From NCBI GenBank assembly GCA_963989385.1, contig OZ022506.1, forward strand, positions 5,063,415 through 5,127,414: a stretch of 64,000 bases of DNA. The letters are read 5' to 3'. The translations under genes were made by a program, and so were the position numbers. The notes below the pieces were generated by a model. It was not told the DNA's origin. It did no database searches and was given only the letters and a program-made list of their open reading frames with translations. This document shows positions 51,692-63,774 of this stretch, one piece after another. The stretch is from Ctena decussata. Its lineage: Eukaryota; Mollusca; Bivalvia; Lucinida; Lucinidae. The first letter of the stretch is position 1, and each line of letters begins with the position of its first letter.

Positions 51692-52553
51692 GGTGGTGAT
51701 AATCACTGATTTGGGACAAAGACAAAAATCTGCATAAGATACTCAAAATAAAACTGATCTTTCCAAAACTTAGCAGATGCCTTCTGTATGTTGTTTCTCA
51801 TAATTTAGAATCCCAAAATGCAGCATTTATTAATGTTAAAAAGTGTTTTTATAAGAGAAGATCAAAGGGTAATTTTCTGCGAATAAATCTGAAAAAATAA
51901 TATCATTATTGAAAATATACTTAGTGCTTAGAGTACCTAGTTGCATAATGGAGAGCGTCCTAGCAATTATTTTTTCAAACTCTTTCACACATTATCAGGC
52001 TGAGCAGATGAAAAAAAGATGCAGTCTGTGTCCAAATTTTTTTGTCAAAACACACAGGTGAGACAGGTCAGACTATTTTAACAAGGTTGAACAATTTCAT
52101 CTACACACCACTGATCATGTCAGTAATGTATTATTTATATTGTAGGTGTTTCATAGGTATGCTTGCCTACCCTATATTTAATAAATGCATCCAGTGTACA
52201 TTTACTTTGTACACGGTTGAACATTTGAGAAACAGCTACCGTTTTCATCTGGTCTACATTACAATTTGAGAAAGAGTTGGAATAAATAATTGCTAGGACG
52301 CTCTTCATTATGCAATAGTGCACCTTCAGCACTACGTAAATTTTCAATAACGATATTATTTTTTCAGATTTATTCGCAGAAAATTACCCTTTGATCTTTC
52401 CTTATAAAAACACTTTTTTAAGCAGCATGTACGTCTATTTTGTATTCTAAACTGTAAAGAACAACAAAAATATGAAGTCTGCTAACTTTCAGGGAGATAC
52501 ATTACTTTTTTATGGTTTTATGCAGATTTTTACATTTACCATAAATCACCACC
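51692..52553. mobile_element. Long-inverted-repeat element with TTAA flanks
   Basis: GGTGGTGAT and inverse ATCACCACC at the ends, flanked by TTAA (51688-51691 and 52554-52557). Arms of ~300 bp pair (markers ATCAAAGGGTAATTTTCTGC and its inverse; GGACGCTCT and AGAGCGTCC). TTAA is the target of piggyBac elements. The ~270-bp centre has no transposase. Confidence 0.83.
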
Positions 52554-53020
52554 TTAAGGGAAGACATATTTTTCCGCAGTTTATTTGTCCGCCTGTCTTT
52601 TTTTTCTGTCCGTTATAAATTGTGTTTGCTCCATAAGTCTGAACCGTTCAAGATATTTTCACGAACTAGGTACAAATATAAAGCGTCATCAGACGGAGAA
52701 TAAGAACCGTGATTCTTACTGTATTTTTAGGATAACAAGCCCCTTTGTAGTTACAATGTGGGAATCGTGTTAGCCTTATAACTTAAAAACCGTCGAAGAT
52801 ATTTTCACGAAATTGATACACGTATTAAGCAGCTTCAGACAAACTGCAGATATCTAATACCATAAGTCTTCCAGAAGCGTCAAGTTGGTTACTTATTCCC
52901 TATTCCCTATTCCCGATTCTAATAACCCATATAGATATCGGTACTTTTAAGTTGCGACATTAAATACTCTTGGAATATTAATCTTTTCTCTAGTCTGTAG
53001 TTGTCTGTCTGAGTACATCT

Positions 53021-53665
53021 CTACTCAGTCAGGTTGTTTGTCTGTCTGTCTGTTCGCATGTATTTGATTTCGCATATGAAAAGGGTATATCTGTTCACTT
53101 CAAATTCTATCAAGCATCGCCCCAAAAACGTCATGGAGATTATACTTTTGTTTTGTTGTGCCTGTCCATGCGTTCCTTCATTATTTTGTCCGTCCTTGCG
53201 TCTGCCTGTCCTGGAGGTATCCTGTCCTTTTAGTCTTTTGTCTTTACAGTGATAGCAAAGCAGGTGTGTAAGTTGACTAAGGCATTTGGAGGAACATATT
53301 GGTGCAATTACTATAATACTATAACAGGCTGTCGTTGTTGTACATCGATGCGATCTTTTATCTGTCCGTATGTGTATGTCTGTCTGTCCGTCTGATTTTG
53401 TTTGCATATACATGCAAGTATATAAAATCAGCAGCAAAACGTATAGGATGTATCGTTGTTACCCTTTTGGAAGGGTTTTCGTGGTCCTGAGAAGCAACAG
53501 GAAGTAATGGAAGTTGTCTCCCTTTGAAAAATGGTGGCGAAAAACATGGAACAGTACCCGTGCACTTTATGGAAATACTGCTGTGTCCGTCTTGGTATGT
53601 ATCTGTGTAACCGTCCGTCCGTCCGGTTTTGTTTGTATTTATGCAGATCCAATTAGCAGTAGCTA
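53021..53665. other. (TGTC)n-rich sequence, no gene
   Basis: Clusters of CTGTCTGTCTGTC and CCGTCCGTCCGTCCGG produce long minus-strand frames (53021-53437, 53358-53699) rich in Thr, Asp and Arg. These are low-complexity translations. Confidence 0.6.
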
Positions 53666-53666
53666 G

Positions 53667-56600
53667 TAGATACAATTTTTTGTATGCACAAAGACACATA
53701 TGAGCCGCGACATGAGAAAACCAACAATGTGGTTGTGCGCTCAGCGCAGACTCAGATCAGCCTGGGCATCCGCCCAGTCTGATCAGAGTCTTCGCTGTCC
53801 GCATGAAGGTAACTTAGACCCTTAGCTACCCTTTGAGCACTTAACGAAAGGTCTGGTCAAACTTGGCGGAAACCTAGACTGATCTGAGTCTGCGCAGTGC
53901 GCATGACCACATTGTTGGTTTTGTCGTGTCGCGGCTCAATATGGAGGATATAATATGAACATTTGAAGTAATTTCACTGAGCCAATTTTGAAAAAAAAAA
54001 AAAAAAGTTTCCTTCCATATGAAATGAAGTGAAATAATGTTGACGATTTCACCCTAACTTTATAAGTGAGAGGGATTTTTAAATGATACCATCTTTTGCA
54101 TGCAAAAAGACAACTATATGGAGCATATGATATGAACATTTTAAGGAAAATCACCGAGCCAATTTTAAAAAATAAAGGATGAAATTTTATTCCGTATTAA
54201 TTTAAGTCAAACAATGTTGACGATTTCACCCTAACTTTATAAGTGAGAGGGAGTTTTGAATGATACAATCTCTGGCATGCAAAAAGACACATATATAAAG
54301 CATATGATATGAACATTTTAAAGAATTTCACTGAGCCAATTTTGAAAAAAAAAATATTAAAAGTTTTCTTTCATTTGAAATGAAGTGAAAGAATGTTGAT
54401 GATTTCACCCTAAATTTAAAAGTGAGAGGGAGTTTTGAATGATAGATTCTTTTGCATGCATAAAAACACAATTATGGAGCATATTATATGAACATTTTAA
54501 GGAATTTCACTGAGCCAATTTTGAGAAAAAAAATATGAAATTTTCTTCCATATTAATTTACGTCAAACAATGCTGACGATATCACCGTAACTTTATAAGT
54601 GAGAGGGAGTTTTGAATGATACAATCTTTTGCATGCATAAAGACACATATATGAAGCATATGATATGAACATTTTAAGGAATTTCACTGAGCCAATTTTG
54701 AAAAAAAAAATTTAAATGTTTTCTTCCATATGAAATGAAATCAACGAATGTTGACGATTTCACCCTAAAATTATTAGTGAGAGGTAGTTTTGAATGATAC
54801 AATCTTTTGCATGCATAAAGACATATATATGGAGCATACGATATGAACATTTTAAGGAATTTCACTGAGCCAATTTTGAAAAAAACAATGAAATTTTCTT
54901 CCATATTAATTTACGTCAAACAATGTTGACGATTTCACCGTAACTTTATAAGTGAGAGGGAGTTTTGAATGATACAATCTTTTGCATGCATAAAGACACA
55001 TATATGGAGCATATGATATGAACATTTTAAGGGATTTCACTGAGCCAATTTTGAGAAAAAAATATTAAACTTTTTCTTCTTTATGAAATGAAGTGAAAGA
55101 ATGTTCATGATTTCATCCTAAATTTTTAAGTGAGAGGGAGTTTTGAATGATACAATATTTTGCATGCGTGAAGACGCATATACGGAGCATATGATAATAA
55201 TATTTTAAGAATTTCACTGAGCCAATTTTGAGAAAAAAAAATGAAATTTTCTTCCATATTAATTTAGGTCAAACAATGTCGAAGATTTCACCGTAACTTT
55301 ATAAGTGAGAAGAGTTTTGAATGATACAATCTTTTGCAAGTATAAAGACATATATATGGAGCATATGATATGAATATTTTAAGGAATTTCACTGAGCCAA
55401 TTTTGAAAAAAAAATATTAAAAGTTTCCTTCCATAGGAAATGAAATGAACGAATGTTGACGATTTCATCCAAAATTCATAAGTGAGAGGGAGTTTTGAAT
55501 GATACAATCTGTTGCAAGCATAAAGACATATATATGGAGCATATGATATGAATTTTTTAAGGAATTTCACTGAGCCAATTTTGAGAAAAAAAAATATGAA
55601 ATTTTCTTCAATATTAATTTACGTCAAACAATGTTGACGATTTCACCGTAACTTTATATATGAGAGGGAGTTTTGAATGATACAATCTTTTGCATGCATT
55701 AAAACGTATATATGGAGCATACGATATGAACATTTGAAGGAATTTCACTGAGCCAATTTTGAGAAAAAAAATATGAAATTTTCTTCCATATCAATTTACG
55801 TACAACAATGTTGACGGTGTCACCGTAACTTTATAAGTGAGAGGGAGTTTTGAATGATACAATCTTTTGCATGCATAAAGACACATATATGGAGCATATA
55901 ACATGAACATTTTAAGGAATTTCACTGAGCCAATTTTGAAAAAAGTATTAAAAGTTTTCTTCCATAGGAAATGAAATGAACAATTATTGACGATTTCATC
56001 CTAAATTTATAAGTGAGAGGGAGTTTCGAATGATACAATCTTTCGCATGTATAAAGACACATATATGGAGCATATGATATGAACATTTTGAGGAATTCAC
56101 TGAGCCAATTTTGAGAAAAAAAATATGTAATTTTCATCCATACTAATTTAAGTCAAACAATGTGACGATTTCACCGTAACTTTATAAGTGAGAAGGAGTT
56201 TTGAATAATACAAACTTTTGCCAGCATAAAGATATATATATGGAGCATATGATATGAATTTTTTTAAGGAATTTCACTGAGCCAATTTTGAGAAAAAAAA
56301 TATGAAATTTTCTTCAATATAAATTTACGTCTAACAATGTTGACGATTTCACCGTAACATTATATATGAGAGGGAGTTTTGAATGATACAATCTTTTGCA
56401 TGCGTTAAGACGTATATATGGAGCATACGATATGAACATTTTAAGGAATTTCACTGAGCCAATTTTGAGAAAAAAAATATGAAATTTTCTTCCATATTAA
56501 TTTACGTCAAACAATGTTGACGATGTCACCGTAACTTTATAAGTGAGAGGGAGTTTTGAATGATACAATCTTTTGCATGCATAAAGACACATATATGGAG

Positions 56601-59600
56601 CATATAATATGAACATTTTAAGAAATTTCACTGAGCCAATTTTGAAAAAAAAATTAAAAGTTTTCTTCCATAGAAAATGAAATGAACGAATGTTGACGAT
56701 TTCATCCTAAATTTATAAGTGAGAGGGAGTTTTGAATGATACAATCTTTCGCATGTATAAAGACACATATAAGGAGCATATTATATGAACATTTTGAGGA
56801 ATTCACTGAGCCAATTTTGAGAAAAAAAAATATGTAATTTTCATCCATACTAATTTAAGTCAAACAATGTTGACGATTTCACCGTAACTTTATAAGTGAG
56901 AAGGAGTTTTGAATAATACAAACTTTTGCCAGCATAAAGATATATATATGGAGCATATAATATGAATTTTTTAAGGAATTTCACTGAGCCAATTTTGAGA
57001 AAAAAATATGAAATTTTCATCCATACTAATTTAAGTCAAACAATGTTGACGATTTAATCGTAACTTTATAAGTGAGAGGGAGTTTTGAATGATTCAATCT
57101 TTTGCAAGCATAAAGACACATATAAGGAGGATATGATATGAACATTTTAAGGAATTTCACTGAGCCAATTTTGAAAATAAAAATTAAATGTTTTCTTCCA
57201 TATGAAATCAAATCAACGAATGTTGACGATTTCACCCTAAAATTATAAGTGAGAGGTAGTTTTGAATGATACAATCTTTTGCATGCATAAAGACATTTAT
57301 ATGGAGCATACGATATGAACATTTTAAGGAATTTCACTGAGCCAATTTTCAGAAAAAAAAAATATGTAATTTTCATCCATACTAATTTAAGTCAAACAAT
57401 ATTGACGATTTCACCGTAATTTTATAAGTGAGAAGGAGTTTTGAATGATACAATCTTTTGCCAGCATAAAGACATATATATGGAGCATATGTGTGAATTT
57501 TTTAAGGAATTTCACAGAGCCAATTTTGAGAAAAAAATATGAAATTTTCTTCAATACTAATTTACGTCAAACAATGTTGACGATTTTACCGTAACTTTAT
57601 ATATGAGAGGGAGTTTTGAATGATACAATCTTTGCATGCATTAAGACGTTTATATGGAGCATACGATATGAACATTTTAAGGAATTTCACTTAGCCAATT
57701 TTGAGAAAAAAAAATATGTAATTTTCATCCATACTAATTTAAGTCAAACAATGTTGACGATTTCACCGTAATTTTATAAGTGAGAAGGAGTTTTGAATAA
57801 TACAATCTTTTGTCAACATTAAGACATATATATGGAGCATATAATATGAATTTTTTAAGGAATTTCACTGAGCCAATTTTGAGAAAAAAAATATGAAATT
57901 TTCTTCCATATTAATTTACGTCAAACAATGTTGACGATTTCACCGTAACTTTATATATGAGAGGGAGTTTTGAATGATACAATCTTTTGCATGCATTAAG
58001 ACGTATAAATGGAGCATATGATATGAATATTTTAAGGAATTTCACTGGGCCAATTTTGAAAAAAAAAATATTAAAAATTTTCTTCCATAGGAAATAAAAT
58101 GAACGAATGTTGACGATTTCATCCTTAATTTATAAGTGAGAGGGAGTTTTGAATGATACAATCTTTCGCATGTATAAAGACACATATAAGGAGCATATGA
58201 TATGAACATTTTGAGGATTTCACTGAGCCAATTTTGAGAAAAAATATATGTAATTTTCATCCATACTAATTTAAGTCAAACAAGGTTGACGATTTCACCG
58301 TAACTTTATAAGTGAGAAGGAGTTTTGAATGATACAATTTTTTGCATGAATAAAAAAATATATATGTAGCATATGATTTGATTATTTTAAGGAAATTCAC
58401 TGAGCCAATTTTGAGACAAAAATATGAAATTTTCATCCATACTAATTTAAGTCAAACAATGTGGACGATTTCACCGTAACTTTATAAGTGAGAGGGAGTT
58501 TTGAATGATACAATCCTTTGCAAGCATAAAGACATATATATGGAGCATATGATATTAACATTTTAAGGAATTTCACTGAGCCAATTTTGAAAAAAAAAAT
58601 TTAAATGTTTTCTTCCATATGAAATGAAATCAACGAATGTTGACGATTTCACCGTAACTTTATAAGTGAGAGGGAGTTTTGAATGATACAATCTTTTGCA
58701 TGCATAAAGACATTTATATGGAGCATACGATATGAACATTTTAAGGAATTTCACTGAGCCAATTTTGAGAAAAAAATATGAAATTTTCTTCCATATCAAT
58801 TTACGTCAAACAATATTGACGATGTCACCGTAACTTTATAAGTGAGAGGGAGTTTTGAATGATACAGTCTTTTGCAAGTATAAAGACACATATATGGAGC
58901 ATATAATATGAATATTTTAAGGAATTTCACTGAGCGAATTTTGAAAAAAAAAATATGTAATTTTCATCCATACTAATTTAAGTCAAACAATGTTGACGAT
59001 TTCACCGTCACTTTATAAGTGAGAAGGAGTTTTGAATAATACAATCTTTTGCCAGCATAAAGACATATATATGGAGCATATGATATGAATTTATTAAGGA
59101 ATTTTACTGAGCCAATTTTGAGAAAAAAAAATATGAAATTTTCTTCAATATTAATTTACGTCAAACAATGTTGACGATTTCACCGTAACATTATATATGA
59201 GAGGGAGTTTTGAATGATACAATCTTTTGCATCCATTAAGACGTATATATGGAGCATACGATATGAACAATTTAAGGAATTTCACTGAGCCAATTTTGAG
59301 AAAAAAAATATGAAATTTTCTTCCATATTACTTTACGTCAAACAATGTTGACGATGTCACCGTAACTTTATAAGTGAGAGGGAGTTTTGAATGATACAAT
59401 CTTTTGCATGCATAAAGACACATATATGGAGCATATAATATGAACATTTTAAGGAATTTCACTGAGCCAATTTTGAAAAAAAAAAAATTTTTCTTCCATA
59501 GGAAATAAAATGAACGAATGTTGACGATTTCATCCTAAATTTATAAGTGAGAGGGAGTTTTGAATGAAACAATCTTTCGCATGTATAAAGACACATATAA

Positions 59601-60866
59601 GGAGCATATGATACGAACATTTTGAGGAATTTCACTGAGCCAATTTTGAGAAAAAAATTTCATCCTAAATTTATAGGTGAGAGGTAGTTTTGAATGATAC
59701 AATCTTTTGCATGCATAAAGACATATATATGGAGCATACGACATGAACATTTTTTGGAATTTCACAGAGCCAATTTTGAGAAAAAAAATATGTAATTTTC
59801 TTCCATATTAATTTACGTCAAACAATTGTGACGATTTCACCGTAACTTTATAAGTGAGAGGGAGTTTTGAATGATACAATCTTTTGCAAGCATAAAGACA
59901 TATATATGGAGCATATGATATGAACATTTTAAGGAATTTCACTGAGCCAATTTTGAAAAAAAAATTAAATGTTTTCTTCCATATGAAATGAAATCAACGA
60001 ATGTTGACGATTTCACCCTTAAATTATAAGTGAGAGGAAGTTTTGAATGATACAATCTTTTGCATGCATAAAGACATTTATATGGAGCATACGATATGAA
60101 CATTTTAAGGAATGTCACTGAGCCAATTTTGAGAAAAAAAAATATGAAATTTTTTTCAATATTAATTTACGTCAAACAATGTTGACGATTTCACCGTAAC
60201 TTTATAAGTGAGAGGGAGTTTTGAATGATACAATCTTTTGCGTGCATTAAGACGTATATAAGGAGCATACGATATGAACATTTTAAGGAATTTCACTGAG
60301 CCAATTTTGAGAAAAAAAAAATGAAATTTTCTTCCATATTAATTTACGTCAAACAATGTTGACGATGTCACCGTAACTTTATAAGTGAGAGGGAGTTTTG
60401 AATGATACAATCTTTTGGAAGCATAAAGACATATATATGGAGCATATGATATGAACATTTTAAGGAATTTCACTGAGCCAATTTTGATGAAAAAAAATAG
60501 GAAATTTTCTTCCATATTAATTTACGTCAAACAATGTTGACGATGTCACCGTAACTTTATAAGTGAGAGGGAGTTTTGAATGATACAATCTTTTGCAAGC
60601 ATAAAGACATATATATGGAGCATATGATATGAACATTTTAAGGAATTTCACTGAGCCAATTTTGAGAAAAAAAATAGGAAATTTTCTTCAATATTGATTT
60701 ACGTCAAACAATGTTGACGATTTCACCGTAACTTTATAAGTGAGATAGAGTTTTGAATGATACAATCTTTTGCAAGTATAAAGACATATATATGGAGCAT
60801 ATGATATGATCATTTTAAGGAATTTCACTCAGCCAATTTTGAAAAAAAATATTAAAAGTTTTCTCG
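53667..60866. repeat. Satellite array, ~177-bp unit, about 39-40 copies
   Basis: Every unit has TTTCACTGAGCCAATTTTGA, an A-run, TTTTCTTCCATA, GTTGACGATTTCACC, TATAAGTGAGAGGGAGTTTT and GATACAATCTTTTGCATGCA. Spacing of GAGCC in the first units: 177, 177, 179, 177, 178, 175. Variant units recur at ~707 and ~1412 bp. Because 177 is divisible by three, minus-strand frames run through whole units and break where the A-run length changes. Confidence 0.95.
53701..53938. mobile_element. Bivalve palindromic MITE inside the first satellite unit
   Basis: Complete copy. It splits a satellite unit: GCACAAAGACACATA lies just left and TATGGAGGATATAATATGAA just right, matching the continuous consensus. Confidence 0.9.
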
Positions 60867-61659
60867 TAAAAGTGTTATTCGTAAAAGTCCGTATCGCATC
60901 CGCAGAGTCTGTAACTGTCCGTATCATATCCGTAAGGCCCGCAAGATCCGATTCCAAATTTTGAAAATTTTCAAAATTCAAACGCGGACGAGTAAACCGT
61001 ATTGATCCGTAACAAAAGGTAATTGAAGGCATTCATTCTCATTTATCCATATATAATCCGTATCTAATCCGTATTTTATCCGTATCTAATCCGTATATAA
61101 ACCTATCATTCCGCAGCCCAACCCCAAGTTGTGGACTGATACGGTTTCGCGCAGATTGTTACCTTCAATTACGGTTAGTTGCGGGTCTCGTTCGGAGTTT
61201 TTTTACGGACTTTTACCTTCAGATATGTTTCTATACGGATAACTTACACTTCAAAACTGATAGATACGTATTGGTGAGGATAATTGCAAACAGTTAATCT
61301 GACTGGGGCATTAATCCGTAACAATACGCAGAACGAGACCCGTAACTAACCGTAACAATCCGCATGAAACCGTATTTGTCCACAAATTTTGGGTGGACCG
61401 CGGAACGATAGTCGAGATACGGATTAGATGCGGATAAATGCGGATAAATGCCTTCAGTTACGGATCATTATGGTTAACTCGTCCGCGCCTGAGTATTCAA
61501 ACTTTTCAAAATGTGGTGGTATATCCTGCGGACCTTGCGGATACCATACGAATACGATTCGGATTCGATATGGAGAGAGACCACGCCCACAAATTGTGTG
61601 GATTTAAAGTCCGCAACTATCCGCCATATCCGTAATGTGTGTGTGTGACTGGGGCATGA
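60867..61659. mobile_element. CCGTA-rich foldback sequence inside the satellite
   Basis: Dense in ATCCGTA/TACGGAT in both orientations. The left half has GTCCGTAACTGTCCGTATCA-type text; the right half has its inverse sense (GATACGGATTAGATGCGGAT) and ends AATGTGTGTGTGTGACTGGG. No coding capacity seen. Confidence 0.7.
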
Positions 61660-61681
61660 GGGGGGGGGGGGGGGGGGGGGG
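61660..61681. repeat. 22-base G homopolymer
   Basis: Uninterrupted G from 61660 to 61681 at the junction between the CCGTA-rich insert and the resumed satellite. Exact length is unreliable in any read technology. Confidence 0.8.
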
Positions 61682-61950
61682 TTGAATGATACAATCTTTT
61701 GCATGCATAAAGACACATATACGGAACATATGATATTAACATTTTAATGAATTTCACTGAGCCAATTTTTATAAAAAAAAAATGAAATTTTCTTCCATAT
61801 TAATTTACGTGAAACAATGTTGACGATTTCACCGTAACTTTATAAGTGAGAGGGAGTTTGAATTATACAATATTTTGCATGCGTAAAGACACATATAGGG
61901 AGCATATTATATGAACATTTTAAGGAATTTCACTGAGCCAATTTTAAATT
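61682..61950. repeat. Satellite array, continuation (~1.5 units)
   Basis: Same unit resumes at TTGAATGATACAATCTTTTG after the inserted CCGTA-rich sequence and a 22-G run. It ends after CACTGAGCCAATTTTAAATT. Confidence 0.92.
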
Positions 61951-62149
61951 AAACATATATATACGATATATATACTCAGTCATAATAGTTCCTATACATG
62001 AAACTCTTTGTGTTGCCATGGCAACTGCGAAAGTTATGGACATTCCGTCCATGCTGACGTCAGAACAGTATCCATTTTTCTATTGAACAGATTTATTCGT
62101 TTTGGTTTCTTAAGATTACACATGCTATAGTGGTCGTTTGAATATGAAA

Positions 62150-63430
62150 GGGGTAAATTCGTTAAAATATAAATAGGCCACGCCCACAAATTCTGCGGAT
62201 AAACTGAGAATTTTATCCGCAACTATCCGCCCTAACCGTAATGTGTGTGTGTGGCTGGGGCATTAGTCACAGACACTGATTACGGATTGGGCGGATAGTT
62301 GCGGACTTTAAATCCACACAATTTGTGGGTGTGGTGTCTCTCCATATCAAATCCGTATGGTATCCGTGTGGTCTCCGCAAGGTCCGCAGGATATGCCACC
62401 AATTTTAAAAAGTTTAAATATTCAAGCGCGGAAGAGTTAACCATAATGATCCGTAACTGAAGGCATTTATCCGCATTTAACCATATCTAATCCGTATTTA
62501 ATCCGTATCTCGACCTATCGTTCCGCGGTCACCAAAAAATTGTGGACAGTTACGATTTCATGCGGATTGTTACGGATAGTTATGGGTCTCGTTCTGCGTA
62601 TTGTTACGGACTAATTCCCCAGTCATATTAGCCATTCGCAATTATCCTCACCAAAACGTATCTGTCTGTATCGGAGTGAAAGTTATCCGTATAAAAACGT
62701 ATCTGAAGGTAAAGCCCCAGTCACACACACACATTACGGATAGGGCGGATAGTTGCGGATAAAATCCTCAGTTTATCCGCAGAATTTGTGGGCGTGGCCT
62801 AATTTTGTTTAATGAATTTACGGATATAGTTACCAATAGATGCGTATGGATACGTATAGGTACGAACTACTAACCTTCCGTTACCTTCTGTAACCTTTAG
62901 ATGCGGATAAATACCTTCAGATGCGGACTGTTGCGCATGCCTAGCGGATAGAAGACTAGAAAAGATTAACTGCGACGTACACATCTGTGTCTACTCCTTG
63001 TTGCTCCAGTCACACACACACATACGGACTGTACGGATACTACGGATGGCCCGTCCGTATATATCCGTTTTATCCGTAATGGATCCGTATCAGATCCGCA
63101 GAGTCCGTAACTGTCCGTATCATATCCGCAGAGTCCGCAGGATCCGCGTCGAAATTTTGAAAAGTTTCAAAATTCGGGCGCGGATGAGTAAACCGTAATG
63201 GCGCGTTACTAAACGCATATATCCGCATCTATCCGTATCTAATCCGTGTCGCATACGTATCTATTCCGTATCTTATCCGTTATTGAACCTATCATTCCGT
63301 AGTCCCACTCCAAGTTGAGGACCGATACGGTTTCAAGCGGATCGTTACCTTTCGTTACGGAAGTTACGGGTCTCGTTCGGCGTACTGTAACGGACTGTTT
63401 TCTACAGTAACGTTTCAATACAAAAAGGTT
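62150..63430. mobile_element. Cluster of CCGTA-rich element copies
   Basis: Three or more partial copies in opposite orientations. Termini GCCCCAGTCACACACACACA (62709, variant at 63006) and inverse GTGTGTGTGGCTGGGGC (62242). Shared inner text includes AAATTTTGAAAAGTTTCAAA-like and GGTCTCGTTC(T/G)GCGTA blocks. Frames here are repeat translations. Confidence 0.7.
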
Positions 63431-63774
63431 GCGTTCCAATACTGACAGATACCTACAGGATGGTTTGGAGAGGCGGCTGTACGGCAACAACACCAGTAGG
63501 GGGGCAAAGAGACAGAGACTGTATCTCAGGGACTACTACAACAGAGAGGCCGGGTCGGTGCAATGGCAGTGACGTATGGTGCAGTTATGGTGCGATGTTA
63601 TGTTTCTTATTTGTAACAGCCTAGTGGGGTCATCTTTTCATGAACATGCCAATAGCAAAAGTAGGGCCATCATTCCATATTTATCAATTTGAATTAGTTG
63701 TCCAATATAGGACAAAGTAATTTTTTTATTAATTACAATTAGTTGTCCAATATAGGACAAAGGTTAATGGTGAA
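63431..63774. other. No gene; short direct repeat
   Basis: AATTAGTTGTCCAATATAGG occurs at 63693 and 63738, each followed by ACAAAG. Otherwise nothing recognised. Confidence 0.6.

Noticed and set aside
53021..53699. Long minus-strand frames near the satellite
   Set aside because: Produced by TGTC/CCGT short repeats, low-complexity translation only.
54674..59765. Family of small minus-strand proteins of 63-116 aa
   Set aside because: They are translations of the satellite unit, whose length is divisible by three. Frames break at the variable A-run, and no start context or domain is seen.
60829..63198. Related frames sharing TRPRL and ADL motifs (60829-61032, 61438-61635, 62998-63198)
   Set aside because: The similarity comes from shared CCGTA-rich repeat DNA, on different strands.
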